Of a stretch of DNA of 64,000 nt, positions 26,567 to 37,006 are shown piece after piece. The stretch covers positions 44,281 through 108,280 of the forward strand of contig PAYY01000035.1 in the NCBI GenBank assembly GCA_002715465.1, read 5' to 3'. Position 1 is the stretch's first letter. Every line of letters starts with the position of its first letter. The notes under the pieces were generated by a model, which was not told the DNA's origin, did no database searches, and saw only the letters and a list, made by a program, of their open reading frames with translations. This DNA comes from Fidelibacterota bacterium. Lineage in GTDB: Bacteria; Marinisomatota; Marinisomatia; Marinisomatales; S15-B10. The position numbers were made by a program, and so were the translations under genes.

Positions 26567-29500
26567 TTAGAATCTATATTTACGTCTATATTTTAGATGT
26601 ACTTGTCCATCATCATCATAGGTTACAACTAATGACACATTACGATTGAGACGGTATTCAACTCCAACCTGATCAGGATTAGCAAGTGAAAAACTTCGTT
26701 TATAACTTAATGATAGATTTGAAGTTAATCGAGTACCAACCTTTACAGCCACATTCTCCTCTCCTAATGGATCAATAAAAGCGGTAGAACCTTCAATGTC
26801 AATTTGATCAAAGAGAGGGTTTGATCTTGCTAAATTTTTTTCTAGTTCATTCTCTAACAACTTCCCAAATAGGAAAGCTGACTGACGACCTATATTATCA
26901 GCTGTATTATCATCAAAACGTTTCTGCAGAGTAAGCAACTGAAGAAGATCTTCTTGGCTGAAAAAATTGTTACTATGTTGTAAAACAAGTACAGGATCAT
27001 TTAATTCTCCTGTTAATGAAACTAAGATTTCTTCACCAGAAATTTCTGTAGTTGCTTCAATATTTAGCCTAGGATTTAATTCGGTAGGATCAAAAGCAAG
27101 ATTCCCTTCTTGAATATTAAATACATCTGAAAAATAGTAAAATTTTCCATCTACTACTTCGAGTTCACCCGCATATTGATATGGCTCATTCCCATTTTTT
27201 TGAATTGACATGTTGCCCGAAACTTCTGCATCAATTTGACTATTTTTTACAAAAAGTTTGTCACTGATTGGAAAATTTAACCTGTAATTAAAAACAGTAC
27301 TATTACCATCTTGTATTTCCGTATAATCTTGCCCACCTCTGAATTCCATTCTCAATACCGCTTCATCAGGTATAATATCTCCAGCTATATTAATTGTATC
27401 CTTCCCAGTTATAGACAGATCAATATCTCCCACACCTTCAATTTCTGCTAATAGAGTCCGAATATATATATTTTCACCATTAATCAAAAAAGCGAGATTA
27501 GGTTGGAAAAAGGTGGTCATGTCCATACTACCCTTTATGTGCAAATTATCCTTTTTTTTCACTTTTTTTTCTAAAACAATTTTTCCTCCAGAAACCCTTG
27601 CAATATTAGAACGGAGAGTCTGACCCCAATTTGTATCTTTAGGTATATTTGACGTTGCCGTTAGTTTTTCTATAATCAACTTATTATCTTTTAGCAAGGC
27701 TCGGCCATTAAGTCCAGAAATAGGTATATCAAGCAAAGTATAAAAAATATTTCCATTATTTATTTCAATTTCTCCATTTCTGATTGGTTTCTTAGGTGTA
27801 CCTTGAATATTTAATGATATATCTATGTCTCCAGTAATTGAGTCAATATATGTAAAATAAGGTGAAAGAAATTCCATTGAAGATGATTGAGAATTAAAAT
27901 TCATCGATACTGGTTCTGATTCAATCCACCGATCTTCATCGTGTTTAATTAAATCAAAGTCTATCGGAAGATATCCTTCTCCACGATATATACCAGTCCT
28001 TGTAAGAGTAATAAGATCTTCAAAGTAAACTCGATGGTCTGAATAACGTCCATTTATTTTAACCTTTTGTGCTTTTAAACGAGAGAATCCAGGCTCATCT
28101 ATATTTAAAGAAAAATTAACTTCTGAAGCTGACGCAGTTCCACCCATAGCAAAACTACCTGTTGCATTACCCTTGAGTTTCCACCAATTTGGCAAATATG
28201 GAGATAAAAGAGTTAGATCGAAATTTTTTAAACTACTACTAAAACCAATTTTCCCATTAGGATTTGGATAAATAAAATTTCCCGTTTCAGTTAAGGCTTC
28301 ATAGAAACCTGATATATCAAGAACTAAATCCTCTCCCTTTCGGAGTTGCATCTCTTTTATTGTTATATCATTACCTTTAATAGAAGAGGTAAATAAAAGA
28401 TCATCAAATTTCATTTCTTCCCAGATTCCGTCCCTAATTTGAAGGGAACCTTCAAAAGAAAAAACATCATTAATAGTCATTGCTGTAAAATCAGCAAAAG
28501 CAGAGCCAGAGACAGGTAATGTCTTACCAACTAGTTTTCCAATCCCTTTTAAATCAACGTTTACCATTTGAAAATGTCCATTATCTAGCAAACCATTCTG
28601 AAGTTCTAAATTAGTTTCAAGCGAGCCTTCATTTATCTTTAAAAAAGCTGGCCCAAACTTAGTCCTACCTTGATAATGATATATGGAAAAAGGTTCTAGG
28701 TTAGATATAAACTGGTCATTTAAAGTAGATTGAATCTGATCAATTTGGATTGTATTAAAACCTAATATTTTTCCTGATAGACGGATATACTGTTTGTCAG
28801 ATGAAGCACTGGCATTAGCTATAAGAATAGTATCTCCCATGAAATAAAGATTTAACGAACTATCATCAATATTTATATCTCCAAACATGCTATTTCCGGT
28901 TTCAGCTGAAAGTGAACCATGTCGAGTCTCTTGTATTGAATTAATTATGAAACTTGACTTAAATGATGACAAATTGATTTCACCATAAGAAATCTTGTTA
29001 AAAGTTAAATTGCCTTTAACTGATGGATTATCAAGAAAACCTGAAAATTTTATAGTGCCATAAGCAAGACCTTTTGGACTTTCTTTTAACCCCGCTAGAG
29101 TTGAAACAAAACCAAGATCTGTATTTTTAATTACAAAATTTAAATCTGTTTTATTCTGCTCTAAATTAATCCCACCAAATGCTTGAAGTTTTCCCAGACC
29201 TAAATTAATTATTAAAGAATCTTGAATGGATAGAATACCTTTTCTAAAATCAATTTTGCCTGAAGCACCTAAAAACTCTGGATTTGGATAGTCGTCATTC
29301 TTTAGATCTATATTGGATGTAATAGCATTAATTTGGTTGAATTTATCTAATTCAATATTGAAAGACGTTAAACCTTTTATATTTGTTGAGTGTACTGATA
29401 AACCAAAATTTTTCAAATTCAAATTTGATACATTTAAATCTAGTAATATATGAGACTGTTTTTGAAAGCGACCATTGCCAGAAAATTGAGCTCCTCCAAA

Positions 29501-30457
29501 ATTAATCATAGCATCAGAAAATTGAATACCTTCATCATTAATATGAAATATAGATTTTAAATCAGAAATAAGTTTTGATGTTTCCCCATCAATCAAGCTA
29601 CCTTCAAAATAATTAGAATTGGAGTCTGATTTAATATTTATTCCAATATTAACCTTTGATGTATTAACTATCTCAGAAATTCTTCCTATCCCAAAATCAT
29701 TCAAAGGAACTTCATTAACCGCTATTTTTAAAGATAAATTTTTGTCCTCTTTAATTCCACCAGTACCATCTATTGTAACGTGGTATCCGTTTAATGTTCC
29801 AATTATTCCTTTTGCTGAAATATTGGTTTGATCAAAAAATAGTTTTCCTTCCTTAATATTTAAATCTAAATCCGATTGAAAATCATGAAACTTAGCTGAT
29901 GAAAAGCTAATATCAAGATTTTCATCATTAGAGTTTATTTTTCCAGATGCATCAAAACTATATAGTTGTTCTTTTAATTGCTGATGCACTCTAATTGATG
30001 ATTGATTTATTGAAAAATATTTGACACGCAAACCACTTTCCGCTAATTCTTCAATAAAGTTCGTTTTATAATTTTTAGAATCATCATCTTGATTTAATGT
30101 TATTAACAAATTATCCATTAAAAGATTTGATAATGCCCATTTACCAGAAAGTATCTGAGTAAAATCAAGATTCAAGACACTCCTTTCGCAAAATAATACA
30201 ATAGAAGAATCCTTTTTTCTTAGATAGACATTCTCAATCTTAATATTGGAAATTAATTGACCATCTAGATCGGAAACAGAAAGTTCCCAACCGTTTCTTA
30301 GAAGATGAGACTGGTTAACATATTCTACAATTTCATCGGTCCATTTTCCTGGAACCATTACAATATAAAAAACGCTCCCAACTAGCAAAGCTAAGATAAA
30401 AGTCAGAATGAAGAGAGCTTTAGTTTTTCTACGCACTACAATTCTTCTCCAAAGCAA
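26567..30457 (-). CDS. tamB: TamB-like translocation and assembly module protein (DUF490)
   Basis: A 1296-residue AsmA/TamB-type bridge protein. A short basic N-terminus is followed by one signal-anchor helix at about 14-34. About 900 residues of repetitive beta-taco sequence come next. The C-terminal DUF490/TamB domain (about 950-1296) contains FRGGQDYTEIQDG, NIQEGNLAFDPTELNPRLNI and EDLLQLLTLQKRF. Such proteins span the periplasm and are implicated in lipid transport and outer-membrane protein assembly with TamA. The start is probably the TTG at 30457, with AAAGG five bases upstream; a GTG at residue 8 is an alternative. It is first in a two-gene operon. Confidence 0.9.
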   Translation of the reverse strand: MLWRRIVVRRKTKALFILTFILALLVGSVFYIVMVPGKWTDEIVEYVNQSHLLRNGWELSVSDLDGQLISNIKIENVYLRKKDSSIVLFCERSVLNLDFTQILSGKWALSNLLMDNLLITLNQDDDSKNYKTNFIEELAESGLRVKYFSINQSSIRVHQQLKEQLYSFDASGKINSNDENLDISFSSAKFHDFQSDLDLNIKEGKLFFDQTNISAKGIIGTLNGYHVTIDGTGGIKEDKNLSLKIAVNEVPLNDFGIGRISEIVNTSKVNIGINIKSDSNSNYFEGSLIDGETSKLISDLKSIFHINDEGIQFSDAMINFGGAQFSGNGRFQKQSHILLDLNVSNLNLKNFGLSVHSTNIKGLTSFNIELDKFNQINAITSNIDLKNDDYPNPEFLGASGKIDFRKGILSIQDSLIINLGLGKLQAFGGINLEQNKTDLNFVIKNTDLGFVSTLAGLKESPKGLAYGTIKFSGFLDNPSVKGNLTFNKISYGEINLSSFKSSFIINSIQETRHGSLSAETGNSMFGDINIDDSSLNLYFMGDTILIANASASSDKQYIRLSGKILGFNTIQIDQIQSTLNDQFISNLEPFSIYHYQGRTKFGPAFLKINEGSLETNLELQNGLLDNGHFQMVNVDLKGIGKLVGKTLPVSGSAFADFTAMTINDVFSFEGSLQIRDGIWEEMKFDDLLFTSSIKGNDITIKEMQLRKGEDLVLDISGFYEALTETGNFIYPNPNGKIGFSSSLKNFDLTLLSPYLPNWWKLKGNATGSFAMGGTASASEVNFSLNIDEPGFSRLKAQKVKINGRYSDHRVYFEDLITLTRTGIYRGEGYLPIDFDLIKHDEDRWIESEPVSMNFNSQSSSMEFLSPYFTYIDSITGDIDISLNIQGTPKKPIRNGEIEINNGNIFYTLLDIPISGLNGRALLKDNKLIIEKLTATSNIPKDTNWGQTLRSNIARVSGGKIVLEKKVKKKDNLHIKGSMDMTTFFQPNLAFLINGENIYIRTLLAEIEGVGDIDLSITGKDTINIAGDIIPDEAVLRMEFRGGQDYTEIQDGNSTVFNYRLNFPISDKLFVKNSQIDAEVSGNMSIQKNGNEPYQYAGELEVVDGKFYYFSDVFNIQEGNLAFDPTELNPRLNIEATTEISGEEILVSLTGELNDPVLVLQHSNNFFSQEDLLQLLTLQKRFDDNTADNIGRQSAFLFGKLLENELEKNLARSNPLFDQIDIEGSTAFIDPLGEENVAVKVGTRLTSNLSLSYKRSFSLANPDQVGVEYRLNRNVSLVVTYDDDGQVHLKYRRKYRF

Positions 30458-30480
30458 ATTTACCTTTTTATAATATTAAA

Positions 30481-30515
30481 TACAAAAATGGCGAACATAA
30501 CCTGTCCGCCATTTA
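30481..30515 (-). terminator. Rho-independent terminator downstream of dnaK
   Basis: An eight-base perfect stem (AAATGGCG with CGCCATTT), continued by three pairs after one mismatch and a five-base loop. On the minus strand it is followed by TTTTTG. It begins about 20 bases after the dnaK stop and lies upstream of tamB, so it separates the two transcription units. Confidence 0.75.
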
Positions 30516-30535
30516 TTTTTGATTATCTAAAGCTA

Positions 30536-32452
30536 CTATTTATCATCTACTACTTCAAAATCAGCATCCTCAATTTCTTTGTCATCTTCATTTTTGGTTT
30601 CCCCTGAATTATCGGGAGGTTCTTGAGCTTGAGTCTCTTCTTTAGAATTTTCATACATTTTTGCAGCAATTTCATTCCAAGCAGTATTCAAATTATCTGT
30701 AGCTGTTTTAATATCCTCAACACTTGAACCCGAAGAAGCATCCTTTAAATTTTGAACAGATTCTTCTAATGTTTTTTTATCACTTTCATTGAGTTTTTCA
30801 TCAAACTCTTTGAGGTTTTTTTCTGTTTGATAAATGAGTTGATCCGCTTGATTATTTATATCAACTTCCTCTCGTTTTTCTTTATCTTCTGATTCATGTT
30901 TTTTTGCATCATCAACCATCATTTCAACTTCTTCTTGACTAAGACCACTAGAAGCTTCAATTCTGATACTCTGCTCTTTACCTGTTGCCTTATCTTGAGC
31001 TCCAACATTTAAGATACCATTCGCATCAATATCGAATGTTACTTCAATCTGAGGAACACCACGAGGTGCTGGTGGTATTCCATCGAGATGAAATTTCCCT
31101 ATAGTCTTATTATAGACAGCCATTTCTCTCTCTCCTTGAAGTACGTGGATTTCTACAGAAGGTTGACTGTCGGCTGCTGTAGAAAAAATTTGACTCTTCT
31201 TAGTTGGAATGGTAGTATTCCTATCAATAAGTTTAGTAAATACTCCCCCAAGTGTTTCAATTCCCAAGGACAGAGGTGTAACATCTAAAAGCAAAACATC
31301 TTCAACTTCCCCTCCAAGGATACCTCCTTGAATACCAGCACCCATAGCTACTACTTCATCAGGATTTACCCCTCTATTTGGTTCTTTACGAAAGATCTCT
31401 TTTACAACATCTTGAACCTTTGGTATACGAATAGATCCTCCAACTAGAATAACATCATTAATATCCGTAGGCTTTACTCCAGCATCTTTAAGTGCTTGTT
31501 CACATGGTTTTCTTGTCCTCTCAATTAAATCATCAACCAATTCTTCAAACTTTGCCCTTGTAAGAGACATATTAAGGTGCTTTGGACCAGTCGAATCAGC
31601 TGTAACAAAAGGTAAGTTAATGTCAGTCTGTTTAGATGAAGAAAGTTCACGCTTTGCAGATTCTGAGGCTTCTTTCAAACGTTGAAGTGCCATAGGATCT
31701 TCTTTTAAATTAATACCTTCACTTTTCTTAAACTCCTCAGCCATCCAATCTATGATTCTTTGGTCAAAATCATCCCCGCCAAGATGACCATCCCCATTTG
31801 AAGCTAATACTTCAATGGATTTCTCTCCATCAACATCCATTACATCTAGAATTGAAATATCAAAAGTTCCTCCACCTAGATCAAATACAGCTACTTTTTG
31901 ATCATTTGTTTTATCCATACCGTAAGCAAGAGCGGCAGCTGTTGGTTCATTTATTATTCTTTTAACATTTAATCCAGCAATTTTTCCAGCATCTTTAGTT
32001 GCTTGACGCTGAGAGTCATTAAAATATGCAGGAACAGTTATAACCGCTTCGCTAACTGATGAGCCTAAATATTCTTCAGCAGTTTGACGCAGCTTTTGGA
32101 GAACCATTGCACTTATTTCAGGTGGAACATATGTTTTACCTTCAATCTCAACTTCTACAGCTCCAGAAGAACCTTTTTTTACATCATAAGGCACTTCGGA
32201 AATCTCAGTTTTAACTTCATTATATTCACGACCCATAAAACGCTTGATTGAATAAATAGTATTGTTAGGATTAGTTACAGCTTGGCGTTTAGCTGGTTGA
32301 CCAACCAACCGCTCACCATCCTTTGAAAAGGCCACTACAGATGGAGTAGTTCGTCCTCCTTCAGGGTTTGTAATAACCTTTGGTTCACCACCTTCCATTA
32401 CTGCAACACAAGAATTTGTTGTACCAAGATCAATTCCAATAATTTTTGACAT
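30536..32452 (-). CDS. dnaK: Molecular chaperone DnaK (Hsp70)
   Basis: An ATP-dependent chaperone of 638 residues, the normal length. The nucleotide-binding domain spans about 1-380, with [47 protein letters not shown] and [12 protein letters not shown]. The hydrophobic linker [13 protein letters not shown] starts near 385. The substrate-binding domain and lid follow, and an acidic tail ends [16 protein letters not shown] lies ten bases before the ATG. No dnaJ, grpE or hrcA gene is adjacent and no CIRCE-type repeat (TTAGCACTC/GAGTGCTAA) is seen. Instead a full-consensus sigma-54 promoter lies about 55 bases upstream of the ATG, which is unusual for this gene. Confidence 0.98.
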   Translation of the reverse strand: MSKIIGIDLGTTNSCVAVMEGGEPKVITNPEGGRTTPSVVAFSKDGERLVGQPAKRQAVTNPNNTIYSIKRFMGREYNEVKTEISEVPYDVKKGSSGAVEVEIEGKTYVPPEISAMVLQKLRQTAEEYLGSSVSEAVITVPAYFNDSQRQATKDAGKIAGLNVKRIINEPTAAALAYGMDKTNDQKVAVFDLGGGTFDISILDVMDVDGEKSIEVLASNGDGHLGGDDFDQRIIDWMAEEFKKSEGINLKEDPMALQRLKEASESAKRELSSSKQTDINLPFVTADSTGPKHLNMSLTRAKFEELVDDLIERTRKPCEQALKDAGVKPTDINDVILVGGSIRIPKVQDVVKEIFRKEPNRGVNPDEVVAMGAGIQGGILGGEVEDVLLLDVTPLSLGIETLGGVFTKLIDRNTTIPTKKSQIFSTAADSQPSVEIHVLQGEREMAVYNKTIGKFHLDGIPPAPRGVPQIEVTFDIDANGILNVGAQDKATGKEQSIRIEASSGLSQEEVEMMVDDAKKHESEDKEKREEVDINNQADQLIYQTEKNLKEFDEKLNESDKKTLEESVQNLKDASSGSSVEDIKTATDNLNTAWNEIAAKMYENSKEETQAQEPPDNSGETKNEDDKEIEDADFEVVDDK

Positions 32453-32506
32453 ATCTTATAACTCCTTAAAATCTTTTTAAATAATTCTCTAGATGAACTA
32501 TTAATT

Positions 32507-32522
32507 TGCAAATAACGTGCCA
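32507..32522 (-). promoter_or_regulatory. Sigma-54 (RpoN) promoter upstream of dnaK
   Basis: On the minus strand the sequence reads TGGCACGTTATTTGCA, which matches the sigma-54 consensus TGGCACG-N4-TTGC(A/T) at every defined position, with the invariant GG and GC ten bases apart. Transcription would start about 12 bases past the GC, near 32497, giving a leader of about 45 bases with AAGGAG before the dnaK ATG. Sigma-54 promoters need an enhancer-binding activator; no such gene is in the window. Confidence 0.7.
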
Positions 32523-32547
32523 ACTAAAAAGGGTAGACTTTTTGGCA
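32518..32547. repeat. Imperfect inverted repeat overlapping the sigma-54 -24 box
   Basis: TGCCAA and TTGGCA, six bases each, enclose a second small stem (AAAAG with CTTTT) and a loop of six. The outer arm includes the GGCA of the -24 element. It lies 34 bases after the clpC stop. It could be a clpC terminator, a protein-binding site acting on the dnaK promoter, or both; the T-run is part of the stem arm, so the terminator reading is weak. Confidence 0.4.
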
Positions 32548-32581
32548 TCTTTTGTTATATTTTAGAGGAAGCTATTTATGA

Positions 32582-35077
32582 CTATTTGTCAGCCTTTTTG
32601 CCCTCTGGAAGTGACTTGGAAGTTTTACGAGCAGATCTCTTTTGTTTCTTTTGAAGTTTAGTTATATTTATCGACTCTTTTATTGCATCCACTTTAACTG
32701 TATCTCCTTCAGAAAATTTTCCCTGAAGGATTAATTCTGACAAAGGCCCTTCTATAGCAGATTGAATTTGTCTACGCATTGGCCTCGCACCAAATTCATC
32801 ACTAAACCCTTCTTCTAAAAGAAGATTCTTTGCAGCTGAAGTAACTTTCAGTTTCATCTTTTTAGTTTTCAAATTATGGAACAAATCTCGAAGCTGAAGA
32901 TTAATTATTTTTAAAACACTAGATTTTCTAAGTGGTTTAAACACTATTGATTCATCTATTCTATTAACGAATTCTGGGTTGAAAATTTCTTTTACTTTAT
33001 CAATTACACGATCACTTATAACATCAAAGCCTTCATCACCAGAAGAATCTCCAAAACCATATGTACCAATTTTACCAAATCCACGAGTACCAATATTTGA
33101 GGTGAGGATGATTATAGTATTTCTAAAATCAACTTTTCTTCCCATACTATCTGTAAGTACACCTTCATCTAAAAGCTGTAAAAGAATGTTAAAAACATCA
33201 GAGTGAGCCTTCTCAATCTCATCAAGAAGAATAACTGAATAGGGATTTCTTCTTACCCTCTCAGTGAGTTGACCTCCTTCTTCATATCCAACATAACCCG
33301 GAGGAGCGCCTATAAGACGAGATACAGCAAATCTCTCCATATACTCTGACATATCGATCTTGATTAAAGAATCATCATGTAAGAAAAGATGTTTAGTCAA
33401 AACTTTAGCTGTCTCTGTTTTACCTACACCTGTAGGGCCAAGAAAGAGGAATACTCCTATAGGCCTGAGAGGGTTTTTTAAACCCGCCCTAGCTCGTTGG
33501 ATTGCTTTTGTAAGAGTATTTATTGCAGTATCTTGTCCTATAATAAATTCTTTAAGACTTTCCCCCATTTTTAATAATTTTTCTGATTCTTTTTCAGCTA
33601 CTTCTGAAATAGGGATACCAGTCATCATTGAAACAACATCAGCTATATCTTTTTCATTAACTGATGGTGGATGTTTTGTTTCCTCTTTTGTCCATGTCTT
33701 CTGAGCTAATTCAAGGGACTTTAGCAACATCCTTTCTTTATCTCTTAAACTAGCAGCCTTTTCAAACTGCTGACTGGATACTACGGCATCTTTTTCAGAT
33801 CGAATCTTCTCTATTTCTAGCTCAAGCTCAACTACTTCATTTGGAACATTTAAATTTTGAAGATGTAATCTAGCTCCTGCTTCATCTAATACATCAATAG
33901 CTTTATCAGGAAGAAAATTATCTGTTATATATCTATGACTTAAATCGACACAAGCTTGAATTGCGTCATTAGTAAATTTTACATTATGATGCTTCTCATA
34001 TCGGCCTCGCAATCCTTGAAGGATTGATACAGATTCCTTTATTGTTGGAGGATTAACGGTCACCTTTTGAAAACGCCTTTCCAAAGCACCATCTTTTTCA
34101 ATATTTTTCCGATATTCATCAAGAGTTGTTGCACCTACACAATGAATTTCCCCCCTTGACAATGCTGGCTTAAACATATTTGAGGCATCCAATGAACCTG
34201 AAGCACTACCAGCTCCAACAATAGTATGTAGTTCATCGATAAAAAGAATTATGTCTTTAGCTGACTCTAATTCAGTCATAATAGCTTTCATTCTTTCCTC
34301 AAACTGACCTCTATATTTTGTCCCAGCAACAATCCCAGCTAAGTCAAGAGCTACAATTCGTTTATTATGCAATAAACGTGGGACATCCCTGTTGTTAATT
34401 CTTTGGGCAAGGCCTTCAACAATTGCTGTTTTACCTACGCCGGGCTCACCAATGAGCACAGGATTGTTTTTTTTCCTTCTACAAAGGATTTGCGCCACTC
34501 TTTCTATTTCATTCATTCTACCTATGACAGGATCTAACTGACCATCTCGAGCAAGCACTGTAATATCACGACTAAAATGATCTAAAGCTGGTGTCTTAGA
34601 TTTTTTTATAGCTGATTGACTTTTTGTCTTAGGAGAAGGTGTAGAAGTAATATCTTTTTTAAGTAATTCAATGACGGATGTGTAATTAACTTCAAAAGCA
34701 GTTAATACGTCAAAAGCAACACCTTCTGTCTCTTGAAGAATTGCAAGAAGTAGATGGTAGTCATCCGCAATAGTTGCATTTAGATTCGAAGCTTCAGTAA
34801 ATGTATTCCGGAGAATTCGTTCAGCGCGTCTTGTTAGAGGAAGATGGCCAAGAGTCATAGTTCCACCAGCTGGCTTTACCATATCCTCAATCATCAATCG
34901 AATTTCCTCTAAATCACATCCGAGGTCTTCAAGGATTTCTACAGCCCTACCCGAACTCTCTTTAATTATACCAAGAAGCAAGTGCTCAGATCCAACATAA
35001 CTATGACCAAGCTGAATCGCTTCTTCTTTAGCAAATTTCATTACAGCTTGAACTCTTTTTGAAAAATTTTCTTTCAT
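32582..35077 (-). CDS. clpC: ATP-dependent Clp protease ATP-binding subunit ClpC
   Basis: An 831-residue class I Clp/Hsp100 AAA+ unfoldase that feeds substrates to ClpP. The Clp N-domain covers about 1-145 (two repeats, MKFAKEEAIQLGHSYVGSEH and DDYHLLLAILQETEGVA). AAA module 1 has Walker A GEPGVGKT near 210. A UVR-type coiled segment near 420-455 (SSQQFEKAASLRDKERML) is diagnostic of ClpC over ClpB. AAA module 2 has GPTGVGKT near 546. A loop with TYGFG resembles the ClpP-binding tripeptide loop. A basic tail ends the protein. clpP is not in the window. The gene follows lolD by 46 bases. Confidence 0.95.
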   Translation of the reverse strand: MKENFSKRVQAVMKFAKEEAIQLGHSYVGSEHLLLGIIKESSGRAVEILEDLGCDLEEIRLMIEDMVKPAGGTMTLGHLPLTRRAERILRNTFTEASNLNATIADDYHLLLAILQETEGVAFDVLTAFEVNYTSVIELLKKDITSTPSPKTKSQSAIKKSKTPALDHFSRDITVLARDGQLDPVIGRMNEIERVAQILCRRKKNNPVLIGEPGVGKTAIVEGLAQRINNRDVPRLLHNKRIVALDLAGIVAGTKYRGQFEERMKAIMTELESAKDIILFIDELHTIVGAGSASGSLDASNMFKPALSRGEIHCVGATTLDEYRKNIEKDGALERRFQKVTVNPPTIKESVSILQGLRGRYEKHHNVKFTNDAIQACVDLSHRYITDNFLPDKAIDVLDEAGARLHLQNLNVPNEVVELELEIEKIRSEKDAVVSSQQFEKAASLRDKERMLLKSLELAQKTWTKEETKHPPSVNEKDIADVVSMMTGIPISEVAEKESEKLLKMGESLKEFIIGQDTAINTLTKAIQRARAGLKNPLRPIGVFLFLGPTGVGKTETAKVLTKHLFLHDDSLIKIDMSEYMERFAVSRLIGAPPGYVGYEEGGQLTERVRRNPYSVILLDEIEKAHSDVFNILLQLLDEGVLTDSMGRKVDFRNTIIILTSNIGTRGFGKIGTYGFGDSSGDEGFDVISDRVIDKVKEIFNPEFVNRIDESIVFKPLRKSSVLKIINLQLRDLFHNLKTKKMKLKVTSAAKNLLLEEGFSDEFGARPMRRQIQSAIEGPLSELILQGKFSEGDTVKVDAIKESINITKLQKKQKRSARKTSKSLPEGKKADK

Positions 35078-35123
35078 TTCATTAAAAATATTATATGGAA
35101 TTTACTTTTCAACTATAGCTGAA

Positions 35124-35807
35124 TCAACTCACTTTTGATATATTTTTAAGAAGTCCATTTGAAATTTCTAGATTCTTTTTACAAATCATTGCCACTGAAG
35201 GATTATGAGTAGCGATAACGAAAGCTTTGTCAAATGTATCAGCAAGAGATGCAATCATATCCATCAAATGTGAAGCCGATTCCAGATCTAAATTTCCAGT
35301 TGGTTCATCAGCCAAAACAATACTGGGAGAATTAGCTAATGCTCTCAAAACTGCAACTCTTTGCCTTTCACCTCCCGAAATAGTTGCTGGCCGATGATTG
35401 GCCCTAAAACTCAGCCCTACTTTATCTAAAAGTTCCAAAGATCTATCTTTAGCTTTTTTTTCATTTACTTTCATTAATCTTTGTGGAATCATGAGATTCT
35501 CTAAAACTGTAAATTCCGGTAATAAGTGATGAAACTGAAAAACAAAGCCTATTTTTTCCATTCTGAGCTTAGATATAGAGTTATCATCAAGGCTAAAAAC
35601 TTTTTTTCCACAAATTTCAAGTGACCCTGAATCAGGAGAATCAAGAGTACCAAGAATATTTAATAGAGTGGACTTTCCACATCCTGAAGGACCAGTAATT
35701 GAAATCATTTCTCCTTTACTAATTTGAAAATCTAATCCTTTTAGAATTTGTAATAATTCACCACTAGTAGAATAACTTTTTTTAATTTTCTCTGCTTTTA
35801 ATATCAT
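35124..35807 (-). CDS. lolD: Lipoprotein-releasing ABC transporter ATPase LolD
   Basis: A 227-residue ATPase of the LolD/MacB type that powers release of lipoproteins from the inner membrane. Walker A GPSGCGKST lies near 38-46. The Q-loop is in FQFHHLLPEFTVLEN. The signature ISGGERQRVAVLRAL is near 143-157, followed by Walker B IVLADEPTGNLDLESA and H-loop TH near 199. It overlaps the upstream LolC/E-type permease gene by four bases, and two such permeases are encoded in tandem before it, giving the complete LolCDE set. Confidence 0.92.
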   Translation of the reverse strand: MILKAEKIKKSYSTSGELLQILKGLDFQISKGEMISITGPSGCGKSTLLNILGTLDSPDSGSLEICGKKVFSLDDNSISKLRMEKIGFVFQFHHLLPEFTVLENLMIPQRLMKVNEKKAKDRSLELLDKVGLSFRANHRPATISGGERQRVAVLRALANSPSIVLADEPTGNLDLESASHLMDMIASLADTFDKAFVIATHNPSVAMICKKNLEISNGLLKNISKVS

Positions 35808-37006
35808 TTTTCAAATTTAATGGCTTTAGATGGTACTAATTTTTTTACTTCCATTGATGGAAAATTCACAGATAAAAAAACCAATAACATCCCTATTAAA
35901 AGAATTATTGATATATCAAAAAATGTTATAACCACAGGCAATTTCTCCACAAAATATATTGTTTCTGGCAAGCGAATAAAGCCAAATTTATTTTGAGTCA
36001 CAACAAATAAAAAACCAGAACAACTTCCTAAGAATAATCCTAAAACACCAATAAATAAACCCTGAAGGCGAAACAAATTGGATATTTTCGATTGAGAAAA
36101 ACCAATAGCCCTTAATATTCCAATTTCCCGGATTTTTTCCATCATGAGCATGGTTAATGTAGAAGCAATATTAAAGCAAGCGACTATAACTATAAGACTA
36201 AGGATAACTATACTTCCTATCTTCTCCATTCTCATTGCCTTAAATAGTGTCTGATGCAAATTTTCCCAATATGAAATAGAAACATTTTCTCCAAAATTTT
36301 TGTTCAAAGCTTCTTTAACATTATCTCTTTTTACATTTTTATCTAAACGAATATCCACTCCATCAATATTATTTTCTGTCTTGAATAGCTCTTGACCAGA
36401 TTCTAATGGAATAAGAACATATTTCTGGTCAAAATCTAAAATTCGAGTTTCAAAAACACCCGAAATTTGACCATCTAAAATCGAAGGCATTCCTAAATAA
36501 AGTTGATTATCAAGGGGATTAATTAATCGAAACTTATCACCTTTTTGAATTCCTAAGCGATCAGCAATCCCCTTACCTAAATAAACGGCCTTTTTACTTT
36601 TCTCTGGATTTTCCGATTCAAGACCTTCAATATTGTAGACAGTTGTTAAGCGCTCTTTAATTATACTTTTAACTTTAACCAAATGACGTCCATTAGGAGA
36701 GATTGCCAGAGCCTTTCTATCTAAAAAGGGCGAATATGAATGAATACCGTTAATTTCATCTAACTGGATCAAATCCTTTAACCTTAATTCCTTTTTTAAA
36801 GGAGTTAATCGAATTTCAGCTTCAAAACCTATTATCTTATTACGAACCTCTTGTTCAAATCCATTAAGTACAGCAATAGAAACAATTAAAGCAAAACATC
36901 CTACTGACACTCCTATAATTGATATAAAACCACTCCAAGATATAAACCCTACTTTCTTTCTGGAAAGAAGCATCCTAATAGCCATCCAAAATTCAAATCC
37001 AATCAT
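35804..37006 (-). CDS. Lipoprotein-releasing ABC transporter permease (LolC/LolE-like)
   Basis: A 400-residue FtsX/MacB-fold permease. One N-terminal helix (about 20-45) is followed by a large periplasmic domain. Three helices follow, near 270, 315 and 365, including the family segment MMEKIREIGILRAIGFSQSK before the second. It begins with FEFWMAIRMLLSRKKVGFIS, the amphipathic entry typical of LolC/E. Overlaps lolD and the other permease by four bases each. I cannot separate LolC from LolE roles by sequence. Confidence 0.9.
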   Translation of the reverse strand: MIGFEFWMAIRMLLSRKKVGFISWSGFISIIGVSVGCFALIVSIAVLNGFEQEVRNKIIGFEAEIRLTPLKKELRLKDLIQLDEINGIHSYSPFLDRKALAISPNGRHLVKVKSIIKERLTTVYNIEGLESENPEKSKKAVYLGKGIADRLGIQKGDKFRLINPLDNQLYLGMPSILDGQISGVFETRILDFDQKYVLIPLESGQELFKTENNIDGVDIRLDKNVKRDNVKEALNKNFGENVSISYWENLHQTLFKAMRMEKIGSIVILSLIVIVACFNIASTLTMLMMEKIREIGILRAIGFSQSKISNLFRLQGLFIGVLGLFLGSCSGFLFVVTQNKFGFIRLPETIYFVEKLPVVITFFDISIILLIGMLLVFLSVNFPSMEVKKLVPSKAIKFEK

